Positions 6,827 to 13,441 of a stretch of 19,401 bases of DNA are shown in pieces. Numbering within the stretch: position 1 is the stretch's first letter; the number at the start of each line of letters is the position of its first letter. Both the position numbers and the translations under genes were made by a program. The notes below the pieces were generated by a model. That model was given only the letters and a program-made list of their open reading frames with translations. It was not told the DNA's origin and searched no databases. Where the stretch lies: assembly GCA_028292565.1 (NCBI GenBank), contig JAQGMD010000352.1, positions 1 to 19,401 of the forward strand, in the 5' to 3' direction. Origin of the DNA: Burkholderia sp. Lineage in GTDB: Bacteria; Pseudomonadota; Gammaproteobacteria; Burkholderiales; Burkholderiaceae.

Positions 6827-8011
6827 ATGCGAGACCTGCGCACAAACACATCACCGCCCAGCATCCCCCGTACAGTCTGGCTGCTCGGGTTTGTCAGCCT
6901 GCTGATGGATATATCCTCGGAAATGATCCACAGCTTGCTGCCGGTCTTTATGACAGTGGTTCTCGGTGCAAGTGCCATGACGGTCGGCATCATCGAGGGG
7001 GTGGCAGAGGCGACCGCCCTGATCGTCAAGGTGTTTTCAGGTGTCATCAGCGACTACGTGCGCAAGCGAAAATGGCTGACCGTGCTGGGCTACGGAATGG
7101 GAGCGCTGAGCAAGCCACTGTTTGCGCTGGCCGGCAGCACCGGCTGGGTAATGACCGCCCGCTTCATCGACCGTGTCGGCAAAGGCATCCGCGGGGCGCC
7201 GCGTGATGCACTGATCGCCGATGTGACGCCGCCCGAATTACGCGGCGCCGCCTTCGGCCTGCGCCAGTCGCTCGATACCGTAGGCGCCTTCGTCGGGCCG
7301 CTGTTGGCGATGGGGCTGATGCTATTGTGGGCAAATGATTTCCGGTCGGTGTTCTGGGTTGCGGTGATCCCCGGCCTGCTGGCGGTGGCGATCCTGATCC
7401 TCGGCGTGCATGAACCGGAACGGCGGACCTCGACCGAAAAGCGCGCGTTTCCGATTTCACGCGAGGCGTTGGCCCAACTCCCCGGGGCCTATTGGTGGGT
7501 GGTGACGGCCGGTGCGGCGCTCACGCTGGCGCGCTTTTCCGAAGCCTTCCTGGTGCTGCGCGCGCAACAAGGCGGACTCGCGCTCGCGCTGGTGCCGCTG
7601 GTGCTGGTACTGATGAACGTGGTGTATTCGGTTTGCGCGTATCCGTTCGGCGTATTGGCGGACAAGATGCCGCACCGGGCCTTGCTGCTGTCGGGAATCG
7701 TACCGCTCATCATCGCCGACATCCTCCTCGCGCATAGCGGGCAGCTGCTTTGGGTCGGCGCCGGCCTGGTGTTCTGGGGCTTGCATATGGCGGCGACGCA
7801 GGGCTTGCTCGCGGCCATGGTGGCGAATGCGGCGCCGGAGCATTTGCGCGGCACCGCGTTCGGTTTGTTCAACCTCGGTAGCGGCTTGGCAATGCTGGTG
7901 GCAAGTGTGCTTGCCGGATATCTGTGGGACCGGCTGGGTGCGCCGGCGACGTTCTACGCCGGCGCTGCATTTGCCGGCATTGCGATGCTGATGCTCCTGG
8001 TGCGCAGATGA
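6827..8011 (+). CDS. MFS transporter
   Basis: A 394-residue major facilitator superfamily protein with about 11-12 hydrophobic helices. The motif after the fourth helix, RVGKGIRGAPRDALIADVTP, marks a subgroup of bacterial and archaeal MFS permeases. A related signature, AAPEHLRGTAFGLFNL, appears in the second half, as expected from the internal duplication. The substrate cannot be read from the sequence; drug, sugar or metabolite export are all possible. No ribosome site is clear before ATG 6827, but no later Met suits the first helix. It diverges from the ferritin-like gene across about 135 bp and converges on phaM. Confidence 0.85.
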   Translation: MRDLRTNTSPPSIPRTVWLLGFVSLLMDISSEMIHSLLPVFMTVVLGASAMTVGIIEGVAEATALIVKVFSGVISDYVRKRKWLTVLGYGMGALSKPLFALAGSTGWVMTARFIDRVGKGIRGAPRDALIADVTPPELRGAAFGLRQSLDTVGAFVGPLLAMGLMLLWANDFRSVFWVAVIPGLLAVAILILGVHEPERRTSTEKRAFPISREALAQLPGAYWWVVTAGAALTLARFSEAFLVLRAQQGGLALALVPLVLVLMNVVYSVCAYPFGVLADKMPHRALLLSGIVPLIIADILLAHSGQLLWVGAGLVFWGLHMAATQGLLAAMVANAAPEHLRGTAFGLFNLGSGLAMLVASVLAGYLWDRLGAPATFYAGAAFAGIAMLMLLVRR

Positions 8012-8043
8012 AGCGTTCACACCGAAGTTCAGGTGTGAACGCT
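8012..8043. terminator. Perfect 12-bp hairpin between the MFS gene and phaM
   Basis: AGCGTTCACACC and GGTGTGAACGCT form a perfect 12-bp stem around an 8-base loop. It starts directly at the MFS stop codon and ends 10 bp before the phaM stop. There is no T-tract on either strand, so it may be a weak terminator or a transcript-stabilising 3' structure shared by both genes. Confidence 0.65.
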
Positions 8044-8053
8044 GAGCGGTTCG

Positions 8054-8740
8054 CTATTTGGACGGTTTGCGCTTGCGGGCCGAGGCAGCGGCCGACTCAG
8101 AGTGGGCTTTGGAGTCCTCCCTCGAGTTGCCCCGCCCGTCACCGTTGGACTCCGCTTTGGGTTTGGCGCCACCGGTCGCGGCCGCCGCTGGCATAGTCGG
8201 CATATCAGCGGAGATTGCCGAGTTGACTGCCTGCTTGAACTGGTCCTGCAACAGGTTCCACCACGCGGCGGCATTGACGAGGGGCGCCGTGAGGCTGGCA
8301 GCGTCCGCCTCATCCCTGCTGCTCGGTGCAGCGGCGGATGCACCCTGCCCGGGAGCGGCGTGGTACGCGGATGCGGGAGCAGCCGGTTTCTGCTGCGCAG
8401 GCTGGCCGAAGCCGCTGGTCGAACTGAATGCTTCCCCCATCGACTGTAAGGTGGCGATGGTCGCCGCCTGCACCTCGAGCGCCTGTATCGTGCCGCGCAA
8501 CATATTCATATTAAGTTCGAGCCAGGTTTCCACCGCCTTCAGGTCGGAAATCTTTTTCCGGATTTCGTCTACGGAGAGTGTGGGCACCACCATGCCGGGC
8601 ATATTCATGCCGGATACGTTCATGCCGGGTATGCCCATGCCCCCCCATAGATTCTTCACAAACTCAAGCGTGTCCGTCACGGCGCCCATCCCGGGAAAGG
8701 TGGGCATTCCTGGAAAATTCGGCGTATTGGGGTTGATCAT
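8054..8740 (-). CDS. phaM: PhaM-type polyhydroxyalkanoate granule-associated regulatory protein
   Basis: A 228-residue protein. The core (about residues 53-105), PTLSVDEIRKKISDLKAVE and GTIQALEVQAATIATLQSM, matches PhaM, which in Ralstonia eutropha activates PHB synthase, attaches granules to the nucleoid and shapes granule number. The N-terminal 50 residues are rich in PGM/GM repeats. The middle is Ala/Ser/Gln-rich and probably disordered. The C-terminus is basic (ARKRKPSK), consistent with DNA binding, but shorter than the long Lys/Ala/Pro tail of the Ralstonia protein. GGAG lies 6 bases before the ATG. No PHA synthase or phasin is in the window. It converges on the MFS gene and diverges from the DUF3108 pair. 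Confidence 0.85.
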   Translation of the reverse strand: MINPNTPNFPGMPTFPGMGAVTDTLEFVKNLWGGMGIPGMNVSGMNMPGMVVPTLSVDEIRKKISDLKAVETWLELNMNMLRGTIQALEVQAATIATLQSMGEAFSSTSGFGQPAQQKPAAPASAYHAAPGQGASAAAPSSRDEADAASLTAPLVNAAAWWNLLQDQFKQAVNSAISADMPTMPAAAATGGAKPKAESNGDGRGNSREDSKAHSESAAASARKRKPSK

Positions 8741-8921
8741 GGGAGTCTCCGATTAGAAAGCAATTTCCAGCGTAGCAGATAATTGAGCACAGCAAAATGG
8801 AAAAGCTCAGGGAAGCTGCGTGCCCCTAGCGGTGCATCAAGAGGATGTCGCAGCGGCATGAATGAGACGGAAGTCGTTCAAGTCCTATCTTTGACCAAGC
8901 TTGGGTTGTTACACTATCGGG

Positions 8922-10046
8922 ATGGCAACGCCCTCATCATCCAACCACGATCCGCATACGGGCAAGTTGCGCTTGCTGCGCTGGGCTGGGCTGCTGATCG
9001 CTTCCATACTGCTTCACCTGTTCGCCCTCGACTGGGCCAGCGGACGCATCGGCATGCCGGGCTTTACGGACCAGAGTCCGACGGTGGTCACAACCGAACT
9101 GCGCGCCGTTCCGCCACCGCGCGAAACGGTTGCGGCTGCGGCTGCACCCGCCATACCTGCTACGAAACCACGCAAGCGGCGTCCAGCGAGCCCACTGCCG
9201 GCGCCCGAACCAGTCGTCGAAATGGCCGAGTCATCGCCGCCGGTAGGGATGGAAGCGCCGGGCACCAGCGTCGAACCGGCAATTGAAACCGCGGCAGCAG
9301 ATACGCCATCCGCCGATGCGGATATCGACTCCGCGGCGCAGGCTGCGGAAAGTGCAGTGCAGCCCGAGGAGCAGGCGGTGCGATACAAGTTCGACCCGCC
9401 GCCCTCGGTTGAGTTGTCGTATGACGTTTTCTCGCTGCGCGGTGTCCAGAAAGTGTACGGACGGGGCAAGATCAACTGGCAAGCGGCGGGTAACAACTAC
9501 ACTATTACCGGCGAAGCGGGGGTCATGTTCTTCAGCGTCCTGGATTTCAAGAGCGAAGGAATGATCGACGAGTCTGGCGTGGCGCCGGTGATTTATTCGG
9601 AAAAGCGATTTCGCAAGCCGGCAACCAACACGCATTTCCATCGCGAGCGCAACACCATCAGCTTCTCGGCATCGACCCTTGCCTATCCGCGCAAGGGCGG
9701 GGAACAGGATCGTGCCAGCATCATATGGCAACTGGCGGCCATCGGTCGCGGCGACAGCACTGCATATGCGCCCGATGCGGAAATAGAGTTGTTTGTCGCC
9801 GGCGCGCGCGACGCGGAAACCTGGCGCATCCGCGTGATTGGGCGGGAGGAACTCGAGGTCGGCACAGGCAAGGTAAGCACCTGGCATGTGGTGAGGCTTC
9901 CCCGCCCCGGCTCGTACGATCAGAAACTGGACATCTGGCTCGCGCCACAGCAGGAATGGTATCCGGTGAAATTGCGATATACGGAAACAAACGGAGATTT
10001 TCTCGACATGTCACTGTCTAATACGAATGTTGTTACGGAGCGTTAA
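8922..10046 (+). CDS. DUF3108 protein with TonB-like N-terminus (paralogue 1)
   Basis: A 374-residue protein of unknown function. Residues about 19-38 (LRWAGLLIASILLHLFALDW) form one inner-membrane anchor. A Pro/Ala/Glu-rich linker with a basic patch (KPRKRRPASPLPAPEP) runs to about residue 140 and resembles the periplasm-spanning part of TonB. The rest is a DUF3108 domain, predicted to be beta-rich, with EKRFRK, GGEQDR and QKLDIWLAP blocks. The ATG at 8922 is preferred over TTG 8901, since the latter only adds MGCYTIG. Its C-terminal domain is clearly homologous to the next gene, whose ribosome site lies 4 bases ahead of this stop codon. A cell-envelope role is inferred from topology. Confidence 0.85.
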   Translation: MATPSSSNHDPHTGKLRLLRWAGLLIASILLHLFALDWASGRIGMPGFTDQSPTVVTTELRAVPPPRETVAAAAAPAIPATKPRKRRPASPLPAPEPVVEMAESSPPVGMEAPGTSVEPAIETAAADTPSADADIDSAAQAAESAVQPEEQAVRYKFDPPPSVELSYDVFSLRGVQKVYGRGKINWQAAGNNYTITGEAGVMFFSVLDFKSEGMIDESGVAPVIYSEKRFRKPATNTHFHRERNTISFSASTLAYPRKGGEQDRASIIWQLAAIGRGDSTAYAPDAEIELFVAGARDAETWRIRVIGREELEVGTGKVSTWHVVRLPRPGSYDQKLDIWLAPQQEWYPVKLRYTETNGDFLDMSLSNTNVVTER

Positions 10047-10047
10047 T

Positions 10048-10824
10048 TTGAATATGGGCCGCACTCTTTTAAAGTTGGTTCCGGCAGTCCTGCTGGCGTG
10101 GGGAACACTGACGACTCCGGCGTGGGCGCAAAATGCCGCACGGGGCGGCGAGCAGAACATGAAATACAAGGTCAACCTGCCACCATCCGCGGACCTTGTG
10201 TATGCGATCAAGGCAAAACAAAGCGGAATCCGGGTGGACGGCGATGCAACGGTAAGGTGGACCGCTTCCGGCAACAAGTTCGAAATCCGTAGCGAAACAA
10301 GGGCGTCGCTGGTCGGGAAAATACTGGATGCGAAGAGTGAAGGCAGCATCGACGACTACGGACTGGCGCCGGTCAGCTTCACCGAAAAACGTTTTCGCAA
10401 GGCGGCGAACACTACTTCCTTCGACCGCGCAGCGAAGAAAATCAATTTCGCCAGTTCTGCGCAAAGCTATCCACTTGCGGGCGGTGAACAGGACCGCAGC
10501 AGCGCGTTATGGCAATTGATTTCGGTGGCACGCGCTGCGCCATCGAAATTCAAGGCCGGGTCTGAATGGCGATTCGTCGTCGCCGGACACAGCGATGCCG
10601 AGCCATGGATCTTCAAAGTGCTGAAGCAGGACAAGGTCCGCACGCCGATGGGAGAATTGAGCGCGGTGCACGTCGCGCGAGCGGCGCCTCCCGATTCGAA
10701 AGAACAGAAACTCGACATCTGGCTGGCGCCGTCGCTTGAATGGTATCCGGTGCGTGTGCGCTTTGCCGAGGCGGACGGCGACTTCATCGAGCAGACCCTG
10801 CAAGAGGCGAAGAAAAGACCGTAA
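10048..10824 (+). CDS. DUF3108 exported protein (paralogue 2)
   Basis: A 258-residue protein with a Sec signal peptide (hydrophobic core LLKLVPAVLLAWGTL, likely cleavage after AWA) and a DUF3108 domain. The blocks EKRFRK, GGEQDRSSALWQL, EQKLDIWLAPSLEWYPV and DGDFIEQTL repeat those of the preceding gene, so this is a tandem duplication that lost or never had the membrane anchor and linker. TTG at 10048 is chosen because GGAG (10037-10040) is 7 bases upstream. ATG 10054, only two codons later, is a possible alternative. The start is 1 bp after the stop of paralogue 1, so they are translationally coupled. Function is unknown. Confidence 0.85.
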   Translation: MNMGRTLLKLVPAVLLAWGTLTTPAWAQNAARGGEQNMKYKVNLPPSADLVYAIKAKQSGIRVDGDATVRWTASGNKFEIRSETRASLVGKILDAKSEGSIDDYGLAPVSFTEKRFRKAANTTSFDRAAKKINFASSAQSYPLAGGEQDRSSALWQLISVARAAPSKFKAGSEWRFVVAGHSDAEPWIFKVLKQDKVRTPMGELSAVHVARAAPPDSKEQKLDIWLAPSLEWYPVRVRFAEADGDFIEQTLQEAKKRP

Positions 10825-10836
10825 TGGAAGCGCTGC

Positions 10837-10868
10837 GGGGCGCGTACATTCGCGCCTCTTCATTTTCA
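10837..10868 (+). terminator. Terminator after the DUF3108 pair
   Basis: GGGGCGCG and CGCGCCTC form an 8-bp stem with one G-U pair and a 6-base loop, followed by the T-rich TTCATTTTCATT. It starts 12 bp after the stop of the second DUF3108 gene. Confidence 0.75.
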
Positions 10869-10911
10869 TTCGTCGCCTTTATTTTTGATACGGTACGCAA
10901 ACATCGTCAAC

Positions 10912-11100
10912 TAAGCCGGCCTGAAGGCCGGAGCTTGGAAAGTGCAAGGAATTAGCCATCGACATTGCACCATCGTGCAGTGTGCCGACAGCTACGGATA
11001 TTCGTTTAACAAGGATAGCCTCAGACAAAGGCAAAGCGAGAGCAGGTCACGCTTCGCGTGACGCGCTATCCCTCCCCCGCCCCGAAGGACGGGGTATCTC
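10912..11100. repeat. Hairpin-rich segment before queC, possible IS200/IS605-type remnant
   Basis: This stretch between the DUF3108 terminator and queC has no recognisable gene. It contains four hairpins: CCGGCC-TGAA-GGCCGG (10916-10931, extended by AAG/CTT with a 2-base bulge), ACATTGCAC-CATC-GTGCAGTGT (10962-10983, nine pairs with one G-U), TCACGC-TTC-GCGTGA (about 11047-11061) and CCCCG-AAGGA-CGGGG (about 11078-11093). Hairpins near both ends, and the C-rich/G-rich right hairpin, resemble IS200/IS605 or REP-type ends. It could equally be a structured queC leader. No transposase is present. Confidence 0.35.
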
Positions 11101-11111
11101 GCGCAAAACTG

Positions 11112-11819
11112 ATGAAGCTCTCCAACGGTGCGCTCGTTCTTTTCAGCGGCGGACAAGATTCCACTACCTGCCTGGCCTGGGCATTGTCGCGTTACGCCAA
11201 GGTGGAAACCATCGGCTTCGACTACGGCCAGCGGCACGCAATCGAACTCACTGTGCGTCCGAAATTATTGCAGCAGGTGCGCGCACTGTCGCCGCAATGG
11301 GACCAGAAGCTCGGCGACGATCACATGATTGACCTGTCCCTGATCAGCATGATTTCCGATACCGCACTGACCCGCGACGTCGAGATCAGCATGCAGGATA
11401 ACGGACTGCCGAATACCTTTGTCCCGGGACGCAATCTGTTGTTCATGACGGTCGCCGCGACAGTCGCCTATCGACGCGGGCTTGATGTCCTGGTCGGCGG
11501 AATGTGCGAGACGGATTTTTCGGGTTATCCCGACTGCCGCGACGATACGATGAAAGCGCTGCAGGTTGCGCTCAATCTTGGCATGGCTACGCACCTCAAG
11601 CTCGAAACGCCATTAATGTGGATCGACAAGGCCGACACCTGGCAACTTGCGCACGATCTCGGCGGACAGGCGCTGGTAGACCTGATTCGTGACGACACGC
11701 ATACCTGTTATCTCGGCGAGCGCGGAGAGCTGCATGACTGGGGCTACGGCTGCGGCAAGTGCCCTGCGTGCGAGTTGCGCGCGCGCGGGTATCGGCAGTA
11801 TGTGGATCGATCCGCCTGA
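11112..11819 (+). CDS. queC: 7-cyano-7-deazaguanine synthase QueC
   Basis: A 235-residue cytoplasmic enzyme that converts 7-carboxy-7-deazaguanine, ammonia and ATP to preQ0, the precursor of queuosine in tRNA. The ATP pyrophosphatase loop SGGQDS is at residues 12-17. [18 protein letters not shown] [11 protein letters not shown] and [13 protein letters not shown] are diagnostic. The zinc site is formed by C199 and the CGKCPAC cluster (C214, C217, C220). ATG 11112 aligns with the family N-terminus ([17 protein letters not shown]); the longer frame from 11058 would begin inside the leader hairpins. No ribosome site is obvious. Other queuosine genes are absent, so it is a single-gene unit, and the match is to the housekeeping enzyme rather than to the QueC-like defence proteins. 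Confidence 0.96.
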   Translation: MKLSNGALVLFSGGQDSTTCLAWALSRYAKVETIGFDYGQRHAIELTVRPKLLQQVRALSPQWDQKLGDDHMIDLSLISMISDTALTRDVEISMQDNGLPNTFVPGRNLLFMTVAATVAYRRGLDVLVGGMCETDFSGYPDCRDDTMKALQVALNLGMATHLKLETPLMWIDKADTWQLAHDLGGQALVDLIRDDTHTCYLGERGELHDWGYGCGKCPACELRARGYRQYVDRSA

Positions 11820-11839
11820 ATCCAGCGGCCTGTCGGCGC

Positions 11840-12598
11840 TCATCGTTGCATAAGCTGCATCAGCGCCAATGCATTAGGCGCCGCAGCTCCGCTCGCGGTG
11901 TTATCGAAGATGCACCAGACGCGTCTGCTAGCCTGCATGCACTGTTTCATGTAGGTGTGCACGCCCTGCAGATAGTCTTCTGAATACGCCGAACGATAGA
12001 TCACTGGCGAGCCGTGCAGCCTGATATACACCGTTTCCGAATTTGTAGCGGGCACAGGCAAACTGACCGCCGGCGGATCGGCGATGACATAGCCGATATC
12101 CAATCCCTCCAACACCCTCGCTGCGCCCTCCTCGAACCACGTCATATGTCTCGCTTCACACACAACAGGCACATCGATGAGCGTGCGCAGCTTATCGAAA
12201 AACCTCCCCGCCACTGAGGCGTTGTAGTCCAGGCTAGGCGGCAGTTGTACCAACAGGCAGCCGAGTTTTTCCTGCAAGGCGCTGACTTCATCGACGAACT
12301 GCGCTAGAGGTTCATCGACCTTCTGAAGACGCAATTCGTGCGTGATGGACTTGGGTATCTTTACAGAGTAGCGAAATGCATCCGGGACTGAGTCGCGCCA
12401 GCGCGCATACGTTGCCGGACGGTGTGACCGATAGAAGGAAGAGTTGATCTCCACTGCGGGAAGTAGTGCTGCATACCTTTCAAGATGGCTTGCGCCCGGA
12501 GGAAAATTTTCTTGCACTGCGCCAGACAGGCTCCATCCGGCGCAGCCGATAAGAGGCACTTCGGCGTCGTCCGCACCGATTAAAGAAACGGCAACCAT
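11840..12598 (-). CDS. DUF72 (YecE-like) protein
   Basis: A 252-residue DUF72 protein with a predicted TIM-barrel fold. Family blocks are IGCAGWSLSG at the N-terminus, LPAVEINSSFYRSHRPATYARW, RYSVKIPKSITH, LLVQLPPSL and YIRLHGSP, ending with CIFDNTASGAAAPNAL. The biochemical function of the family is unknown. The ATG at 12598 has a weak GGGA site 7 bases upstream. It converges with queC, with only 20 bp between the stops and no strong hairpin there. The upstream side is the AT-rich gap. Confidence 0.9.
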   Translation of the reverse strand: MVAVSLIGADDAEVPLIGCAGWSLSGAVQENFPPGASHLERYAALLPAVEINSSFYRSHRPATYARWRDSVPDAFRYSVKIPKSITHELRLQKVDEPLAQFVDEVSALQEKLGCLLVQLPPSLDYNASVAGRFFDKLRTLIDVPVVCEARHMTWFEEGAARVLEGLDIGYVIADPPAVSLPVPATNSETVYIRLHGSPVIYRSAYSEDYLQGVHTYMKQCMQASRRVWCIFDNTASGAAAPNALALMQLMQR

Positions 12599-12710
12599 TA
12601 GAAAATCCCATCAGTGAAATTGCGTTCTGCGCATTAGGCGTTTGCCAATCTTGCATTACGCACGACATGTCTCAAAATCACATTGATATTTCGACCTTAA
12701 CGACTACTAT

Positions 12711-12902
12711 TTAATTTCGCATTCTGGCTGCCCGTCTGAATGTTGTATTTCCAGTTACGTCGTACGACAGCTTGAACGAATTTTGCAAGAATATAAAATG
12801 CATCGTCAGACAAACATCAACTACAAGGAAGACTATCAAAATACTTTGAGCTTTTTTCAATAACCAAGCATTCCACATGGAACCTTGTCGCGTATAGTTC
12901 AT
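12711..12902 (-). CDS. Possible small membrane protein, unrecognised
   Basis: A 63-residue ORF with one strongly hydrophobic segment (SILIVFLVVDVCLTMHFIFL, residues about 20-40) between charged ends: KK before it and an arginine-rich tail (RRAARMR) at the C-terminus. Support for translation is the sequence AAGGTGAG placed 7 bases before ATG 12902, a good ribosome site. I recognise no family. Codons are AT-rich (TTA, ATA, AGA, AAA) unlike all neighbours, matching the AT-rich gap it lies in. It could be a small regulator, a toxin-like peptide or a chance ORF. It is 112 bp upstream of the DUF72 gene on the same strand. Confidence 0.35.
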   Translation of the reverse strand: MNYTRQGSMWNAWLLKKAQSILIVFLVVDVCLTMHFIFLQNSFKLSYDVTGNTTFRRAARMRN

Positions 12903-12992
12903 CGAAACACTCACCTTATGATTTGCGCCACATCAAACATTTAGAGCGCGAACATTGACAAAAAATAATTCGGGACAACACTAAACATTTAC

Positions 12993-13018
12993 CGGTCGCA
13001 ATTAGTTGACGGTCGCAA
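12993..13018 (+). promoter_or_regulatory. Direct repeat pair upstream of the 113-residue protein gene
   Basis: CGGTCGCAA occurs at 12993-13001 and again at 13010-13018, with 17 bp from start to start. It lies 37 bp ahead of the next start codon, and the second copy is preceded by TTGA. Tandem sites of this kind often bind a dimeric regulator on one DNA face. The role is inferred from position alone. Confidence 0.3.
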
Positions 13019-13054
13019 ATGTTTTCCGCAAGAAAAAGCGTAGGAGGAGGCGAC

Positions 13055-13396
13055 ATGAGTGCACAATCGAACGAGGTGCAGCAGAGGCTGGACTTCATCG
13101 ATCGGACGATTTGCCACGCTGCTCAAGCGTGCCATTTAGATACCAGCATCCCCGCAGAACTCAAGGACTTTGTACGTCAGCTCGGCCTGCAAGCGAATCA
13201 GGCCATGCAGGCCTTAAATTCCCGGGACGAGACCACGGTGCGCAAGTCCGTGGACGCCCTGGCCCGCCTCAGTCACCAGGCGAAAAGCGCAATCGGAAAA
13301 GATGTGAATTACGATCTGAAATGCGCGGTGATACTGACCCACATCGAATTATCCGCTTTGAAGTACCGGATCGATGTCGATGTGGCGCCGCAGTAA
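13055..13396 (+). CDS. Hypothetical helical cytoplasmic protein, 113 residues
   Basis: A 113-residue protein I do not recognise. It has no signal peptide or membrane segment. The sequence suggests four or five amphipathic helices (for example QQRLDFIDRTICHAAQAC, ELKDFVRQLGLQANQAMQAL and TTVRKSVDALARLSHQAKSA), with two cysteines near the N-terminal end and one in DLKCAVILT. The ATG at 13055 is preferred because AGGAGGAGG immediately precedes it, one of the strongest ribosome sites in the window. An in-frame ATG at 13019 would overlap the direct repeats. It has its own upstream regulatory region and a terminator behind it, so it is a single-gene unit that is probably well translated. A regulatory or stress role would be a guess. 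Confidence 0.85.
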   Translation: MSAQSNEVQQRLDFIDRTICHAAQACHLDTSIPAELKDFVRQLGLQANQAMQALNSRDETTVRKSVDALARLSHQAKSAIGKDVNYDLKCAVILTHIELSALKYRIDVDVAPQ

Positions 13397-13404
13397 TAGT
13401 TGGC

Positions 13405-13432
13405 GGTAAGCGCTTGCGGGCGCTTACCTTTA
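13405..13432 (+). terminator. Terminator after the 113-residue protein gene
   Basis: GGTAAGCGC and GCGCTTACC form a perfect 9-bp stem around TTGCGG, followed by TTTAT on the plus strand. It starts 8 bp after the stop and lies before the convergent oxidoreductase stop at 13442, so it may serve both genes. Confidence 0.85.
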
Positions 13433-13441
13433 TGCCTGCCG

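Larger units (their letters stand above)
12599..13054. other. AT-rich intergenic island
   Basis: A 456-bp gap between the DUF72 gene and the 113-residue protein gene. Two counted 60-base lines (12661-12720 and 12781-12840) contain 21 and 19 G/C bases, far below the surrounding coding sequence. It contains the possible small membrane ORF, a TTGACA box at 12955-12960 on the plus strand, and a pair of CGGTCGCAA direct repeats near its right end. Nothing else is recognisable; transferred DNA or a regulatory region or small RNA are possible. Confidence 0.6.

Noticed and set aside
8582..8643. Tandem DNA repeat in the phaM gene
   Set aside because: The similar ATGCCGGG-type units are imperfect and explained by the repeated PGM codons of the protein, so they are listed only under the gene.
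8783..9286. Plus-strand frame overlapping the start of the first DUF3108 gene
   Set aside because: It is a frame-shifted shadow with Arg/Thr-rich composition; the DUF3108 frame carries the membrane helix and paralogous domain.
10912..11111. Known preQ1 riboswitch in the queC leader
   Set aside because: I could not find the short preQ1-I pattern of one hairpin followed by an A-rich tail pairing with its loop; only unassigned hairpins are present.
11112..11819. QueC-like gene as part of an antiphage defence system
   Set aside because: All motifs match the housekeeping QueC and no partner genes of the Qat or CBASS type are next to it.
12916..13098. 60-residue minus-strand frame rich in cysteine before the 113-residue gene
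   Set aside because: It overlaps the strong ribosome site and start of the plus-strand gene, and I see no ribosome site or family pattern of its own.
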